Both the position numbers and the translations under genes were made by a program. A stretch of 64,000 nucleotides of DNA from Selaginella tamariscina (Eukaryota > Streptophyta > Lycopodiopsida > Selaginellales > Selaginellaceae), in contig PUQB01000134.1 of assembly GCA_003024785.1 (NCBI GenBank), positions 453,945-517,944 of the forward strand. The letters are read 5' to 3'. The notes under the pieces were generated by a model. The model saw nothing but the letters and a program-made list of their open reading frames with translations. It ran no database searches and was not told the origin of the DNA. Below, in pieces: positions 45,116 through 56,249 of the stretch (position 1 is the first letter of the stretch; the number at the start of each line of letters is the position of its first letter).

Positions 45116-48100
45116 ATGGCTGATTTTGAGCGCTTTCAACGCAGCACCAAATGTTGCTTCATGAGCTGGCCACTTTGCGCCAAGTGGTCACCGATGCAAG
45201 GTTCCACCAATGCGGCACATGCAGCTGCTGATGCATCCTCCAAGGCTGCTGCGCAGGCTCTCTTCAGGCATCGGTGGTTCCCTCTTCATCGAACTTTTCT
45301 TCGGAGCCGAAGGTTAGCATGCCAGAAAAGTTCAGTGGCAATCGTGCCGATTTCCAAGGTTTCCTGAATCAGATCCGGCTCTTGATCCGTATGCAACCAC
45401 GCGCTACTCGACTGATGCACAAAAGGTTGGCTTTTGGCATCCTTACTAAGTGGATCTCCACGGGCTTGGGTTGCCCCTTGCTGGAGCGTGACGACCCATT
45501 GATGGAAGACTTTGAAGGTTTCGTGGCTGCCTTTGAAGCCTGCTTTGGAGATCCTGATAAGTACCGTTCGCATGCACGAAGTTACGGAAGCTCACTCAAG
45601 GATCCCGACCAGCTTCCGTCTATGCATCCGAATTTCAGCAACTTTGCACGAACATTCCATGGGACGAGACTGCATTGATCGAACACTTCCGTTTTGGGTT
45701 GAGGGATGACGTGAAGGACCTTCTCCTTACGTTACCGGATGCCCAAACATTAGCGGAGATCATGCAACAAGCTGTTCGTTGCGACAACCGTTTGTTCGAG
45801 CGTCGTCAGAAAGATCCCGTCAGCAGTTCCTGCAAACCAATCCTGCAGCTGTGGTACATGTTCCTGCACCACCTTCTGGAGTAGTTCCTATGGAGGTTGA
45901 GAAATCCAAGCGTGGCTCTCTTTCGCTGCTGAGAAGCAACGTCGCGTGAGAACCTTGCTTGTATTGTGGTGAGCAGGACACAAGGTGGCAGATGTCCTAT
46001 TAAAGCCAGGAAGTTCAAGACGCGTGAAGTTGAAGCTGAAGTTCAGTCGGAAAACTCCAATGTCCACTTCGTCTAGGAGCCGCGAAGTTGGACGTAGGTG
46101 CAGGCTCCATTGGTGCTGCTCATACCATTCCATCACTTAAGTTTCCTGTACACATTCATCTTAATAATCGAGAGCTCAAGGAGTTTGCCCTGTTAGACAC
46201 TGGTGCAAATGCATGCTTCATGGATGACACTTTTGCAACTCAACATGGCATTTCGGTGGTGAAGTTGAAGCGTGCAGTTCCTGTAGAGGTGGCCGATGGG
46301 CGTTTGATTGCTTCTGGCGCAGTTACCCATGCTACCGAACCTCTCTTGCAGTCATGGCACATTCAACTGTTCAATTTCCTTCAACTTGATCAAGACTCGG
46401 TCGACTCCCATCATTTTGGGCATGCCATGGTTCGTTGTTGCAAATCCGCAGATCGACTGGAGGTCTAGGACGCTCACGTTTTCCTCTCCAGCAGTAGGAT
46501 CAATCCTGTACCTTCCTGTGTGCAGGATACATCCTTAGTATCTGAGGCAGTACAAGCTACAGGATTGACCGTGCCTGTTCCTGTACCAGTGTTGAAGACT
46601 CCTCCTCGACAGGATTCACCTCATGTCAGTTCCTCAGCACATCCGCAGGCTCTCTCCACTCCTGTAAGTTTGCGGTTCCTGTACAGGGTTCTTCCAATCC
46701 TGTATCAGTGTCGAAGGTTCCTCCTCAACAGGATCCACCTCCTGTTGGTTCGTCAGCACATTCGCAGGCTTTCCCACTCCTGCACAACCACGGACTCCTG
46801 TACAGGATTCTTCCAATCCTGTACACTCGTCAACATCCACACAGGTTTTTCCAATCCTGCCTCTTTCTGTTACTCTGCTTCTGTTCCACCCCCAAGATCC
46901 TTCCTCTTTTTCAGTCACAGCTCCCTCCTTCTCCTCTCCGAGTTCTTACCACTACCATGCATGAACTCGCCACTGATCCTGCTCCTTTCCACCTTTTTGC
47001 CTTTCAAGTAACTCCTACGTCCTCTTCTACCTTTCCTGTATCTGACTCTCCTGTTTTTCAATCTCCTTCTCTCTTCCTCTCCTTCTCCTCCTTCTTCCCT
47101 ACCATCCAAGTATCACTCCTTTAAGGACGTTTTTGACAAGCACAAGGCTGCAGTTCTTCCTGTTCACAGGTCCTACGACTGTCCTATTGATCTTGCGGAA
47201 GGAAAGACTCCACGTTCGGACCGATTTATGCATTGTCACCCACAGAGTTGGAGGTTCTTCGTCAGTACATCGAGGACAACTTGGCATCCGGCTTCATTCG
47301 TCACTCAAAGTCCCCTGCAGGAGCGCCTATCTTCTTTGTCAAGAAGAAGGATGGGAGTTTACGTTTGGTTGTGGACTACAGGGGTTTGAATCAAGTCACC
47401 ATTCGGAATCGGTACCCGTTGCCATTGATCCCGGAACTTCTCGATCGGCTGCGAGGAGCAAAGGTGTTCACGAAGATCGACTTACGAGGGGCCTACAACC
47501 TTGTACGGATTCGTCCAGGCGATGAGTGGAAGACTGCCTTTCGTACAAGGTATGGACACTTCGAGTACACGGTGATGCCTTTCGGCCTTACCAATGCCCC
47601 AGCCGTGTTCCAACACATGGTGAACGACATCTTTCGTGACTTCTTGGACCAGTTTGTGGTGATCTACCTCGACGACATTTTGATTTTCTCCAAGGACCAG
47701 GCGGCACATGACAAGCATGTACGATTAGTTCTACAGCGGCTTCGCGAGCATGGCCTGTATGCGAAGTTGGAGAAGTGTTTTTTCGATAGGGATTCTGTGG
47801 AGTTCTTGGGCTACATCGTCTCTCCTGCTGGCGTTTCCATGGACATGCACAAGGTGAAGACCATCGTGGAGTGGGAGAGGCCCAAGTCTGTACGAGATGT
47901 ACAATGTTTCCTTGGCTTTGCAAACTTCTACAGGCGGTTCATACAGGACTTCTCCAAGCGTGTACTTCCACTCACGGAACTCACCAAGCGCACAGGGTTT
48001 TCTCTTGGTCCGACAAGGCGGAACATGCATTCACAACACTCAAGGACGCCTTCACGACAGCTCCGATTTTAGCACATCCTGACCCTTCTCGTCCTTTCTT

Positions 48101-49929
48101 CGAAGCAGATGCCTCGGATTTTGCAGTAGGATCCGTCCTATCACAAGTTGGAGAAGACAAGTTGCTTCATCCTGTAGCTTTTCACTCTCGTAAGTTCCTT
48201 TGGCGGAGATCAATTACGAGATTCATGACAAGGAACTCAAGGCCATTGTGGATTCGTTCGAGGAGTGGCGGCATTTCCTGGAAGGTGCTGCACATCCTGT
48301 ACAAGTTCTTACGGATCACAAGAACCTGGAGTATTTCAAACGGCTCGAGTTCTCAGTCGGCGACAGGCTAGGTGGGCGGAGTTCCTATCACGTTTTGATT
48401 CGTCATCGTCTACAGGCCCGGTTTTCGGAATGGCAAGGCGACGCATTGTCTAGGCGCTCTTACCTTGCACCGATCCCGGGCGATCCTGCATATGACTGTC
48501 AAAGACAAGTGTTGTTGGGTCCTGATCGTTTCGGCTTGCGGCACTACAGGTTCATCAGGCTCCAGCAAATTCAACACTTCTACAAGACATCCGTTCGTAG
48601 TTGGCTGTCACGACCCGATACAGAATACAGGATTCCAGATACAGACATGGGTTGCAGGACTTTCCTACAGGATTCCGGATACAGGATATGGGTTGCAGGA
48701 TTTTCCTACAGGATATTCCTACCAGGATTCCGGACACAGGATTCGGTTGCAGGATATTCCTACAGGATATGCCACAGGATATGCCTAGAGGATAAGGGAC
48801 ATGTGGACTCATCTTAGCCTCTGCATGCATGCAATCACTTTTGCATGCATGCAACCACTTTTGCATGCATGCCTAGATTAGCTCTTGGAGTTGTGAGCAT
48901 AAAAGCTCCGACCTAATTGTTGTACAATCAGTTACTATCAACACCAGTCTTACTACGATCAATTTCGTCTTGTCTTGTTCTCGTCTAGTTTCCTGTCCTG
49001 TTCCTGTCTCGCTCCTGTTTCCTGTCCTGCCCCTGGATCCTATCCTACTCCGGGATCCTGTCCTGTTCCTGTCTCGCTCCCGGATCCTATCCTGATCCTG
49101 TCTTGCTCTTAGATCCGTCCTGTTCCTATTTCCAGTTCCTGTCCTGCTCTCGGTCCTGTTCCTGAGTCAGGCCTTCATGTCCTTGGAATCCTGTTCTCTT
49201 CCTGGTTCCTGGATCGTGGCTTGACATTGGCTACAGACGACTTGGTAAAGAATGTGTTCTCACACATTCATCATGACATTGCAAGTTCCTCTTCCTCCAG
49301 TTCCCGTTCAGACTACAAGTTGTTCGCCATATAAGATGGACTCCTATACCGGGAAGGTCTCCTGTACATTCCTGTTGGTATTTCCAGGATTCGTGTGGTA
49401 CATGATTGTCATAATACCCCGGCTACAGGACATTTTGGTGTGGCCAAGATAGTGAAGTTGGTGACTCGCAACTATTGGTGGCCTGGGTTGCGAGGTTTTG
49501 TGGAAAGGTTTGTACGAAGCTATGACACTTGTAACAGGTCGAAGATGTCTCATCATGCACCCTCTGGTCTTCTTCATCCTCTTCTTGTTCCTTCTGCTCC
49601 TTGGAGATCTATTTCTATGGATTTCCTCACAGATCTTCCTCCTTCTCGTGGATTCGATGCAGTTCTTGTGGTGATTGACCGTTTCACCAAGAAGGCTCAT
49701 TTCCTACCTTGCAACAAGATAGTTACATGTCAGACAACTGCTGAATTGATGATCCACGAAGTGTTCCGACATCATGGTCTTCCTGAGAGCATTGTTTCTG
49801 ATCGAGGTCGTCCAAGTTTTGGCGAGAGCTTCTTCGGAGTTACAGGTTAAAGCGGATCTTTCTTCAAGATATCATCCGCAAACTGATGGCAGTTAGAACG
49901 CACAATTCAGACCTTGGAACAGTATCTTC
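45116..49929 (+). pseudogene. Element II gag-pol, truncated in integrase and split by a solo LTR
   Basis: Gag (MADFERFQ start) has several frameshifts and a damaged knuckle region. Protease is open at 46088-46468 (LLDTGANACFMDD). RT and the start of RNase H are open at 47233-48072 with the catalytic YLDD ([10 protein letters not shown]). RNase H continues ([11 protein letters not shown]) with frameshifts to 48605. After the solo LTR, integrase resumes at 49226 with the HHCC finger (GHFGVAKIV ... DTCNRSK) and SMDFLTDLP, then stops at 49929 at LTR C, before the end of the catalytic core. Confidence 0.8.
48606..49225 (+). mobile_element. Solo LTR inserted in element II pol
   Basis: A complete LTR of the B/C type (TGTCACGACCC ... 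GGCTTGACA) is flanked by TTGGC at 48601-48605 and 49226-49230. Element II coding sequence continues directly on both sides, as shown by element III (GTTGGCTACAGACGACTTGG near 54139). It is the product of LTR-LTR recombination of a fifth insertion. Confidence 0.88.
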
Positions 49930-50540
49930 TGTCACAACCCGATACAGGATACAAGATTCCGGATACAGGATATGGGTTGCAGAACTTTCCTACAGGATAT
50001 TCCTACTAGGATTCCAAACACAGAATACGGTTGCAGGATATTCCTACAGGATATGCCACAGGATATGCCTAGAGGATATGCCACAGGATATGCCTAGAAG
50101 ATAAGGGACATGTGGACTCATCTTAGCCTTTGCATGCATGCAGTCACTTTGCATGCATGCAACCACTTTTAGCACTCATGCCTAGATTAGCTCTTGGAGT
50201 TGTGAGCATAAAAGCTCCGACCTAATTGTTGTACAATCAGTTACTATCACACCAGTCTTACTACGATCAATCTCATCTTGTCTTGTTCTTGTCTTGTTTC
50301 CTGTCCTCCTCCTGTCTCGCTCTTGTTTCCTGTCTTGCTCCTGGATCCTGTCCTGCTCCTGGATCCTGTCCTGCTTCTGGATCCTGTCTTGCTCCTAGAT
50401 CCTATCCTGATTTTGCCTTGCTCCTGGATCCATCCTATTCCTGTTCCTAGTTCCGTCCTGCTCTCAGTCCTGTTCCTGAGTCAAGCCTTCATGTTCTTGG
50501 AATCCTGCTCTCTTCCTGATTCCTGGATCGTGGCTTGACA
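49930..50540 (+). repeat. LTR C, 5' LTR of element III
   Basis: Starts TGTCACAACCCGATAC and ends GGCTTGACA. TATA-like ATAAAA is at 50208-50213, about 30 bp before CAGTTACTATCAC at 50238-50250. PBS-like GTTTGATAGTAACTG is at 50541-50555. Confidence 0.85.
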
Positions 50541-50632
50541 GTTTGATAGTAACTGTTTTCATAGCTTCCATTTTCCAGCTACCTTTTTCTTGATTCTTTT
50601 CCTTCATTTTCCTCCTTTTTCTTTCCTAGATC

Positions 50633-51610
50633 ATGGCTGATTTTGAGCGCTTTCAACGCGAGCACCAAATGTTACTTCATGAGCTGGCCACTTTGTGCCA
50701 AGTGGTCACCGACCTGCAAGGTTCCACCAATGCGGCACATGCAGCTGCTGATGCATCCTCCAAGGCTGCTGCGCAGGCTCTCTCCCAGGCATCGGTGGTT
50801 CCCTCTTCATCGAACTTTTCTTCGGAGCCGAAGGTTAGCATGCCAGAGAAGTTCAGTGGTAATCGTGCCGATTTTCAAGGTTTCCTGAATCAGATCCGGC
50901 TCTTGATCCGTATGCAACCACGGCGCTACTCGACTGATGCTCAAAAGGTGGGTCTTTTGGCATCCTTACTAAGTGGATCTCCACGGGCTTGGGTTGCCCC
51001 CTTGCTGGAGCGTGACGACCCATTGATGGAAGACTTTGAAGGTTTCGTGACTGCCTTTGAAGCCTGTTTTGGAGATCCTGATAAGTACCGTTCTGCATGC
51101 ACGAAGTTACGGAAGCTCACTCAAGGATCCCGACCAGCTTCCATCTATGCATCCGAATTTCAGCAACTTTGCACGAACATTCCATGGGACGAGACTGCAT
51201 TGATCGAGCATTTCCGTTTTGGGTTGAGGGATGACGTGAAGGACCTTCTCCTCACATTACCAGATGCCCAAACATTAGCGAAGATCATGCAACAAGCTGT
51301 TCATTGCGACAACCGTTTGTTCGAGCATCGTCAGGAAAGATCCCGTCAGCAGTTCCTGCAAACCAATCCTGCAGCTATGGTACATGTTCCTGCACCACCT
51401 TTTAGAGTAGTTCCTATGGAGGTTGAGAAATCCAAGCGTGGCTCTCTTTCCGCTGCTGAGAAGCAACGTCGTCGTAGTGAGAACCTGTGCTTGTATTGTG
51501 GTGGAGCAGAACACAAGGTGGCAGATTGTCCTATTAAAGCCAGGAACTTCAAGACGTGTGAAGTTGAAACTGAAGTTCAGTCGAAAAACTCCAATGTCCA
51601 CTTCGTCTAG
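50633..51610 (+). CDS. Chromovirus gag, element III
   Basis: Open ORF of 325 residues, the best-preserved gag in the array. It has an N-terminal Ala/Ser-rich linker after a coiled start, then the capsid-like domain (about residues 65-210: MPEKFSGNRADFQGFLNQI, LLSGSPRAWVAPLLER, FEACFGDPDKYRS, FRFGLRDDVKDLLL) and a single CCHC knuckle CLYCGGAEHKVADC near residue 290. Capsid similarity is to sushi/Tf1-type (PEG10-like) gag. It ends at UAG; the protease frame lies one base back (-1) with no stop between, and the same arrangement occurs in element II but not in I. The product would form the virus-like particle shell of a plant retrotransposon. Confidence 0.85.
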   Translation: MADFERFQREHQMLLHELATLCQVVTDLQGSTNAAHAAADASSKAAAQALSQASVVPSSSNFSSEPKVSMPEKFSGNRADFQGFLNQIRLLIRMQPRRYSTDAQKVGLLASLLSGSPRAWVAPLLERDDPLMEDFEGFVTAFEACFGDPDKYRSACTKLRKLTQGSRPASIYASEFQQLCTNIPWDETALIEHFRFGLRDDVKDLLLTLPDAQTLAKIMQQAVHCDNRLFEHRQERSRQQFLQTNPAAMVHVPAPPFRVVPMEVEKSKRGSLSAAEKQRRRSENLCLYCGGAEHKVADCPIKARNFKTCEVETEVQSKNSNVHFV

Positions 51611-54600
51611 GAGCCGCGAAGTTGGACGTAGGTGCAGGCTCCATTGGTGCTGCTCATACCATCCCATCACTTAAGTTTCCTGTACACATTCATCTTAATA
51701 ATCGAGAGCTCATGGAGTTTGCCTTGTTAGACACTGGTGCAAATGCATGCTTCATGGATGACACGTTTGCAACTCAACATGGCATTTCAGTGGTGAAGTT
51801 GAAGCGTGCAGTTCCTGTAGAGGTGGCCGATGGGCGTCTAATTGCTTCTGGCGCAGTTACCCATGCTACCGAACCTCTCTCCTGCCAGTATGGCACATTC
51901 AACTGTTCAATTTCCTTCAACTTGATCAAGACTCGGTCGACTCCCATCATTTTGGGCATGCCATGGTTCGTTGTTGCAAATCCGCAGATCGACTGGAGGT
52001 CTAGGACGCTCACGTTTTCCTCTCCGACAGCTAGGATCAATCCTGTACCTTTGCGTGCAGGATACATCCTTAGTATCTGAGGCAGTACAAGCTACAGGAT
52101 TGACCGTGCCTGTTCCTGTACCAGTGTTGAAGACTCCTCCTCGACAGGATTCACCTCATGTCAGTTCCTCAGCACATCCGCAGGCTCTCTCCACTCCTGT
52201 AAGTTTGCGGTGTCCTGTACAGGGTTCTTCCAATCCTGTATCAGTGTCGAAGGTTCCTCCTCAACAGGATCCACCTCCTGTTGATTCGTCAGCACATTCG
52301 CAGGCTTTTCCACTCTGCGCAACCACGGACTCCTGTACAGGATTCTTCCAATCCTGTACACTCATCAACACCCACACAGGTTTTTTCCAATCCTGCCTCT
52401 TTCTGTTACCCTGTTTCTGTTCCACCCCCAAGATCCTTCCTCTTTTTCAGTCACAGCTCCCTCCTTCTCCTCTCCGAGTTCTTACCACTACCATGCATGA
52501 ACTCGCCACTGATCCTGCTCCTTTCCACCTTTTTGCCTTTCAAGTAACTCCTACGTCCTCTTCTACCTTTCCTGTATCCGACTCTCCTTTTTCAATCTCC
52601 TTCTCCTACTCCTTCTCCTTCTCCTTCTTCCCTACCATCCAAGTATCACGACTTTAAGGACGTTTTTGACAAGCACAAGGCTGCAGTTCTTCCTGTTCAC
52701 AGGTCCTACGACTGTCCTATTGATCTTGCGGAAGGAAAGACTCCACCATTCGGACCGATTTATGCATTGTCACCCACAGAGTTGGAGGTTCTTCGTCAGT
52801 TACATCGAGGACAACTTGGCATCCGGCTTCATTCGTCACTCAAAGTCCCCTGCAGGAGCCTATCTTCTTTGTCAAGAAGAAGGATGGGAGTTTACGTTTG
52901 GTTGTGGACTACAGGGGTTTGAATCAAGTCACCATTCGGAATCGGTACCCGTTGCCATTGATCCCGGAACTTCTCGATCGGCTGCGAGGAGCAAAGGTGT
53001 TCACGAAGATCGACTTACGAGGGGCCTACAACCTTGTACGGATTCGTCCCGGCGATGAGTGGAAGACTGCCTTTCGTACAAGGTATGGACATTTTGAGTA
53101 CACGGTAATGCCTTTCGGCCTTACCAATGCCCCAGCCGTGTTCCAACACATGGTGAACGACATCTTTCGTGACTTCTTGGACCAGTTTGTGGTGATCTAC
53201 CTCGACGACATCTTGATTTTCTCCAAGGACCAGGCGGCACATGACAAGCATGTACGACTAGTTCTAGAGCGGCTTCGCGAGCATGGCCTGTACGCGAAGT
53301 TGGAGAAGTGTTTTTTCGATAGGGATTCGGTGGAGTTCTTGGGCTACATCGTCTCTCCTGCTGGCGTTTCCATGGACATGCACAAGGTGAAGACCATCGT
53401 GGAGTGGGAGAGGCCCAAGTCGGTACGAGATGTACAATGTTTCCTTGGCTTTGCAAACTTCTACAGGCGGTTCATACAGGACTTCTCCAAGCGTGTACTT
53501 CCACTCACAGAACTCACCAAGCGCACAGGGTTTTCTCTTGGTCCGACAAGGCGGAACACGCGTTCACAACACTCAAGGACCTTCACGACAGCTCCGATTT
53601 TAGCACATCCTGACCCTTCTCATCCTTTCTTCATTGAAGCAGATGCCTCGGATTTTGCAGTAGGATCCGTCCTATCGCAAGTTGGAGAGGACAAGTTGCT
53701 TCATCCTGTAGCTTTTCACTCTCGTAAGTTCCTGTCGGCGGAGATCAATTACGAGATTCATGACAAGGAACTCAAGGCCATTGTGGATTCGTTTGAGGAG
53801 TGGCGGCATTTCCTGGAAGGTGCTGCACATCCTGTACAAGTTCTTACGGATCACAAGAACCTGGAGTACTTTCAAACGGCTCGAGTTCTCAGTCGGCGAC
53901 AGGCTAGGTGGGCGGAGTTCCTATCACGTTTTGACTTCGTCATCGTCTACAGGCCCGGTTTTCGGAATGGCAAGGCGGACGCATTGTCTAGGCGCTCTTA
54001 CCTTGCACCAAGCCCGGGCGATCCTGCATTTGACTGTCAAAGGCAAGTGTTGTTGGGTCCTGATCGATTCCGGCTTGCGGCACTGCAGGTTCATCAGGCT
54101 CCAGCAAATTCAACACTCCTACAGGACGTCCGTTCGCAGTTGGCTACAGACGACTTGGCAAAGAATGTGTTCTCACACATTCATCCTGACGTTGCAAGTT
54201 CCTCTTCCTCCAGTTCCCGTCCAGACTACAACCTGTTCACCATACAGGATGGACTCCTGTACGTTCCTGTTGGTATTTCCAGGACTCGTGTGGTACAGGA
54301 TTGTCATGATACCCCGGCTACAGGACATTTTGGTGTGGCCAAGACAGTGGAGTTGGTGACTCGCAACTATTGGTGGCCTGGGTTGCGAGGTTTTGTGGAG
54401 AGGTTTGTACGGAGTTGTGACACTTGTAGCAGGTCGAAGATGCCTCATCATGCACCCTCTGGTCTTCTTCGTCCTCTTCCTGTTCCTTCTGCTCCTTGGA
54501 GATCCATTTCTATGGATTTCCTCACAGATCTTCCTCCTTCTCGTGGATTGATGCAGTTCTTGTGGTGGTTGACCGTTTCACCAAGCAGGCTCATTTCCTA

Positions 54601-55560
54601 CCCTGCAACAAGACAGCTACAGGTCAGACAACTGCCGAGTTGGTGATCCGTGAGGTGTTCCGACATCATGGTCTTCCTGAGAGCATTGTTTCCGATCGAG
54701 GTCCACAATTCATGTCCAAGTTTTGGCGAGAGCTTCTTCGGAGTCTACAGGTTAAAGCGGATCTTTCTTCAGGATATCACCCACAAACCGATGGGCAGTC
54801 CGAACGCACAATTCAGACCTTAGAACAGTATCTTCGTTGCTTCATCAGTTACCAGCAGGACAACTGGTTGGACCTTCTTCCAATGGCGGAGTTTGCCTAC
54901 AACAACTCCGTTCACGCATCTACAGGACAGACACCTTTCTTTGCTCTTACAGGCCACCATCCACGTTTTGACTTTGCTCCTCCGCTTCTCCTTCTTCCGC
55001 TCCTGCAGTACAGGATCGTCTCAGCATCTTGCAGGTACAGGATGATCTCCAGGTTCATCTTCAGCAGGCACAGGAACGATACAAGCATCATGCTGATGCT
55101 CACCGTCAGCCGGCACCTGCATACAAGATTGGTGATCTCGTGTGGCTTCTTCGTCGACACATTCGCACCAACAGGCCTTCTTCTAAGTTGGATTTTCAAC
55201 GATTGGGCCCTTACAGGATCGTGGCGGAGGTAAATCCTGTAGCTTTCCGACTCGAGTTACCATCACGGTGAAACTTCATCCTGTGTTTCACACCTCCTTG
55301 TTGGAGCCGTATCATCCTTCTTCTCTTCCTGGTCGTGCTTCTTCTCCTCCCCCTCCTGTGGTCATTGCTGGTGAACCTGAGTACGAAGTTGCAGCCATCC
55401 TTGATTCTCGTCTTCATCGCGCCAACTCCAATACTTGGTGGATTGGAAAGGTTATTTGCCTACGATCGCACTTGGGAACCTGCATCCAACTTACTCCATG
55501 CTTCTTCCAAAGTTGCTGCTTCCATCGGCATTATCCTGCTAAACCAGGTCAAGACTCGTG
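51611..55560 (+). pseudogene. Chromovirus pol, element III (protease to chromodomain, a few frameshifts)
   Basis: Protease LLDTGANACF near 51730 (ORF 51622-52080). A Pro/Ser/Thr-rich linker follows (52080-52640). A long ORF (52898-54646, 582 residues) holds RT with YLDD at 53198-53209, RNase H ([15 protein letters not shown]), and integrase with the HHCC finger (GHFGVAKTV ... SCDTCSRSK) and SMDFLTDLP. A one-base loss near 54548 moves the integrase to the next frame (SDRGPQFMSKFW, QTDGQSERTIQ). Near the end, [35 protein letters not shown] and HRHYPAKPG, spread over frames, are a C-terminal chromodomain, the defining feature of chromoviruses. The purine-rich GGGAGGAGGTGC before 55583 is the polypurine tract. 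The 3' portion may derive from element I. Confidence 0.8.
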
Positions 55561-55582
55561 GAACTCCTTAGGGAGGAGGTGC

Positions 55583-56244
55583 TGTCACAACCCGATACAG
55601 GATACAGGATTCCGATACAGGATACAGGATACAGGATTCCGAGGACATGATTCTCGATACAGGATTCCGAATACAGGATACAAGATGCAGATTCTCGATA
55701 CAGGATACAGGATTCCGAATACAGGATACAGGATGCAGGATGCAGGATACAGGATAAGGGTTATAGGATATACCTACAGGATATGTCTGCAGGATATACC
55801 TACAGGATATTCCTACATGATATGCCTATAGGATATGCTACAGGATATGCCTAGATGATAAGGGTCACTATTCTTAGCTCATGACTAGATTAGACTCATG
55901 ACCAGATTAGCTTGGAGTTGTGAGCATAAAAGCTTCGACCTAATTGTTGTACAATCAGTTACTATCAACACCAGTCTTTCTACGATCAATCTTGTCTTGT
56001 CTTGTTCTTGTCTTGTCTTGCTCCTTGCCTCTTGCTCTTGTCTTGCTCTCGGATCCTGTCCTGCTCTTGGATCCTGTCCTGCTCTGGTCTTGCTCCTAGA
56101 TCCTGTTCTGCACCTTCCTGTCCTGTTCTTGTCTTGTTCCCGGATCCTATCTTGTTCCTATCCTGCTCCCTGTCCTGCTCCTGGGTCGAGCCTTCTTGTT
56201 CTGGAATCCTGCTCTCTTCCTAGTTTCTGGATCGTGGCTTGACA
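55583..56244 (+). repeat. LTR D, terminal 3' LTR (A-type)
   Basis: 662 bp, TGTCACAACCC ... GGCTTGACA. Its U3 has an expanded run of GGATACAGGATTCCGATACA-type repeats. After U3 it carries the A-type segment with AGATTAGACTCATGACCAG, not the GCATGCATGCAA segment of LTR C, so it pairs with LTR A. CCTTG follows at 56245-56249. Confidence 0.85.
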
Positions 56245-56249
56245 CCTTG
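56245..56249. repeat. 5-bp target-site duplication of the outer chromovirus (right)
   Basis: CCTTG, matching 41327-41331. Confidence 0.8.

Larger units (their letters stand above)
41332..56244 (+). mobile_element. Nested/collapsed array of Ty3/gypsy chromoviruses
   Basis: Layout: LTR A (41332-41860), internal I truncated at 44423, LTR B (44424-45021), internal II truncated at 49929 and carrying a solo LTR (48606-49225), LTR C (49930-50540), internal III, LTR D (55583-56244). All are the same family and orientation. LTRs A and D share the segment TCACTATTCTTAGCTCATGA, while B, C and the solo LTR instead have GGGACATGTGGACTCATC plus GCATGCATGCAA runs. A and D are therefore the pair of the outer element, flanked by CCTTG, and elements II and III inserted later. 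The missing 3' parts of I and II fit ectopic recombination between III and I. Confidence 0.85.
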
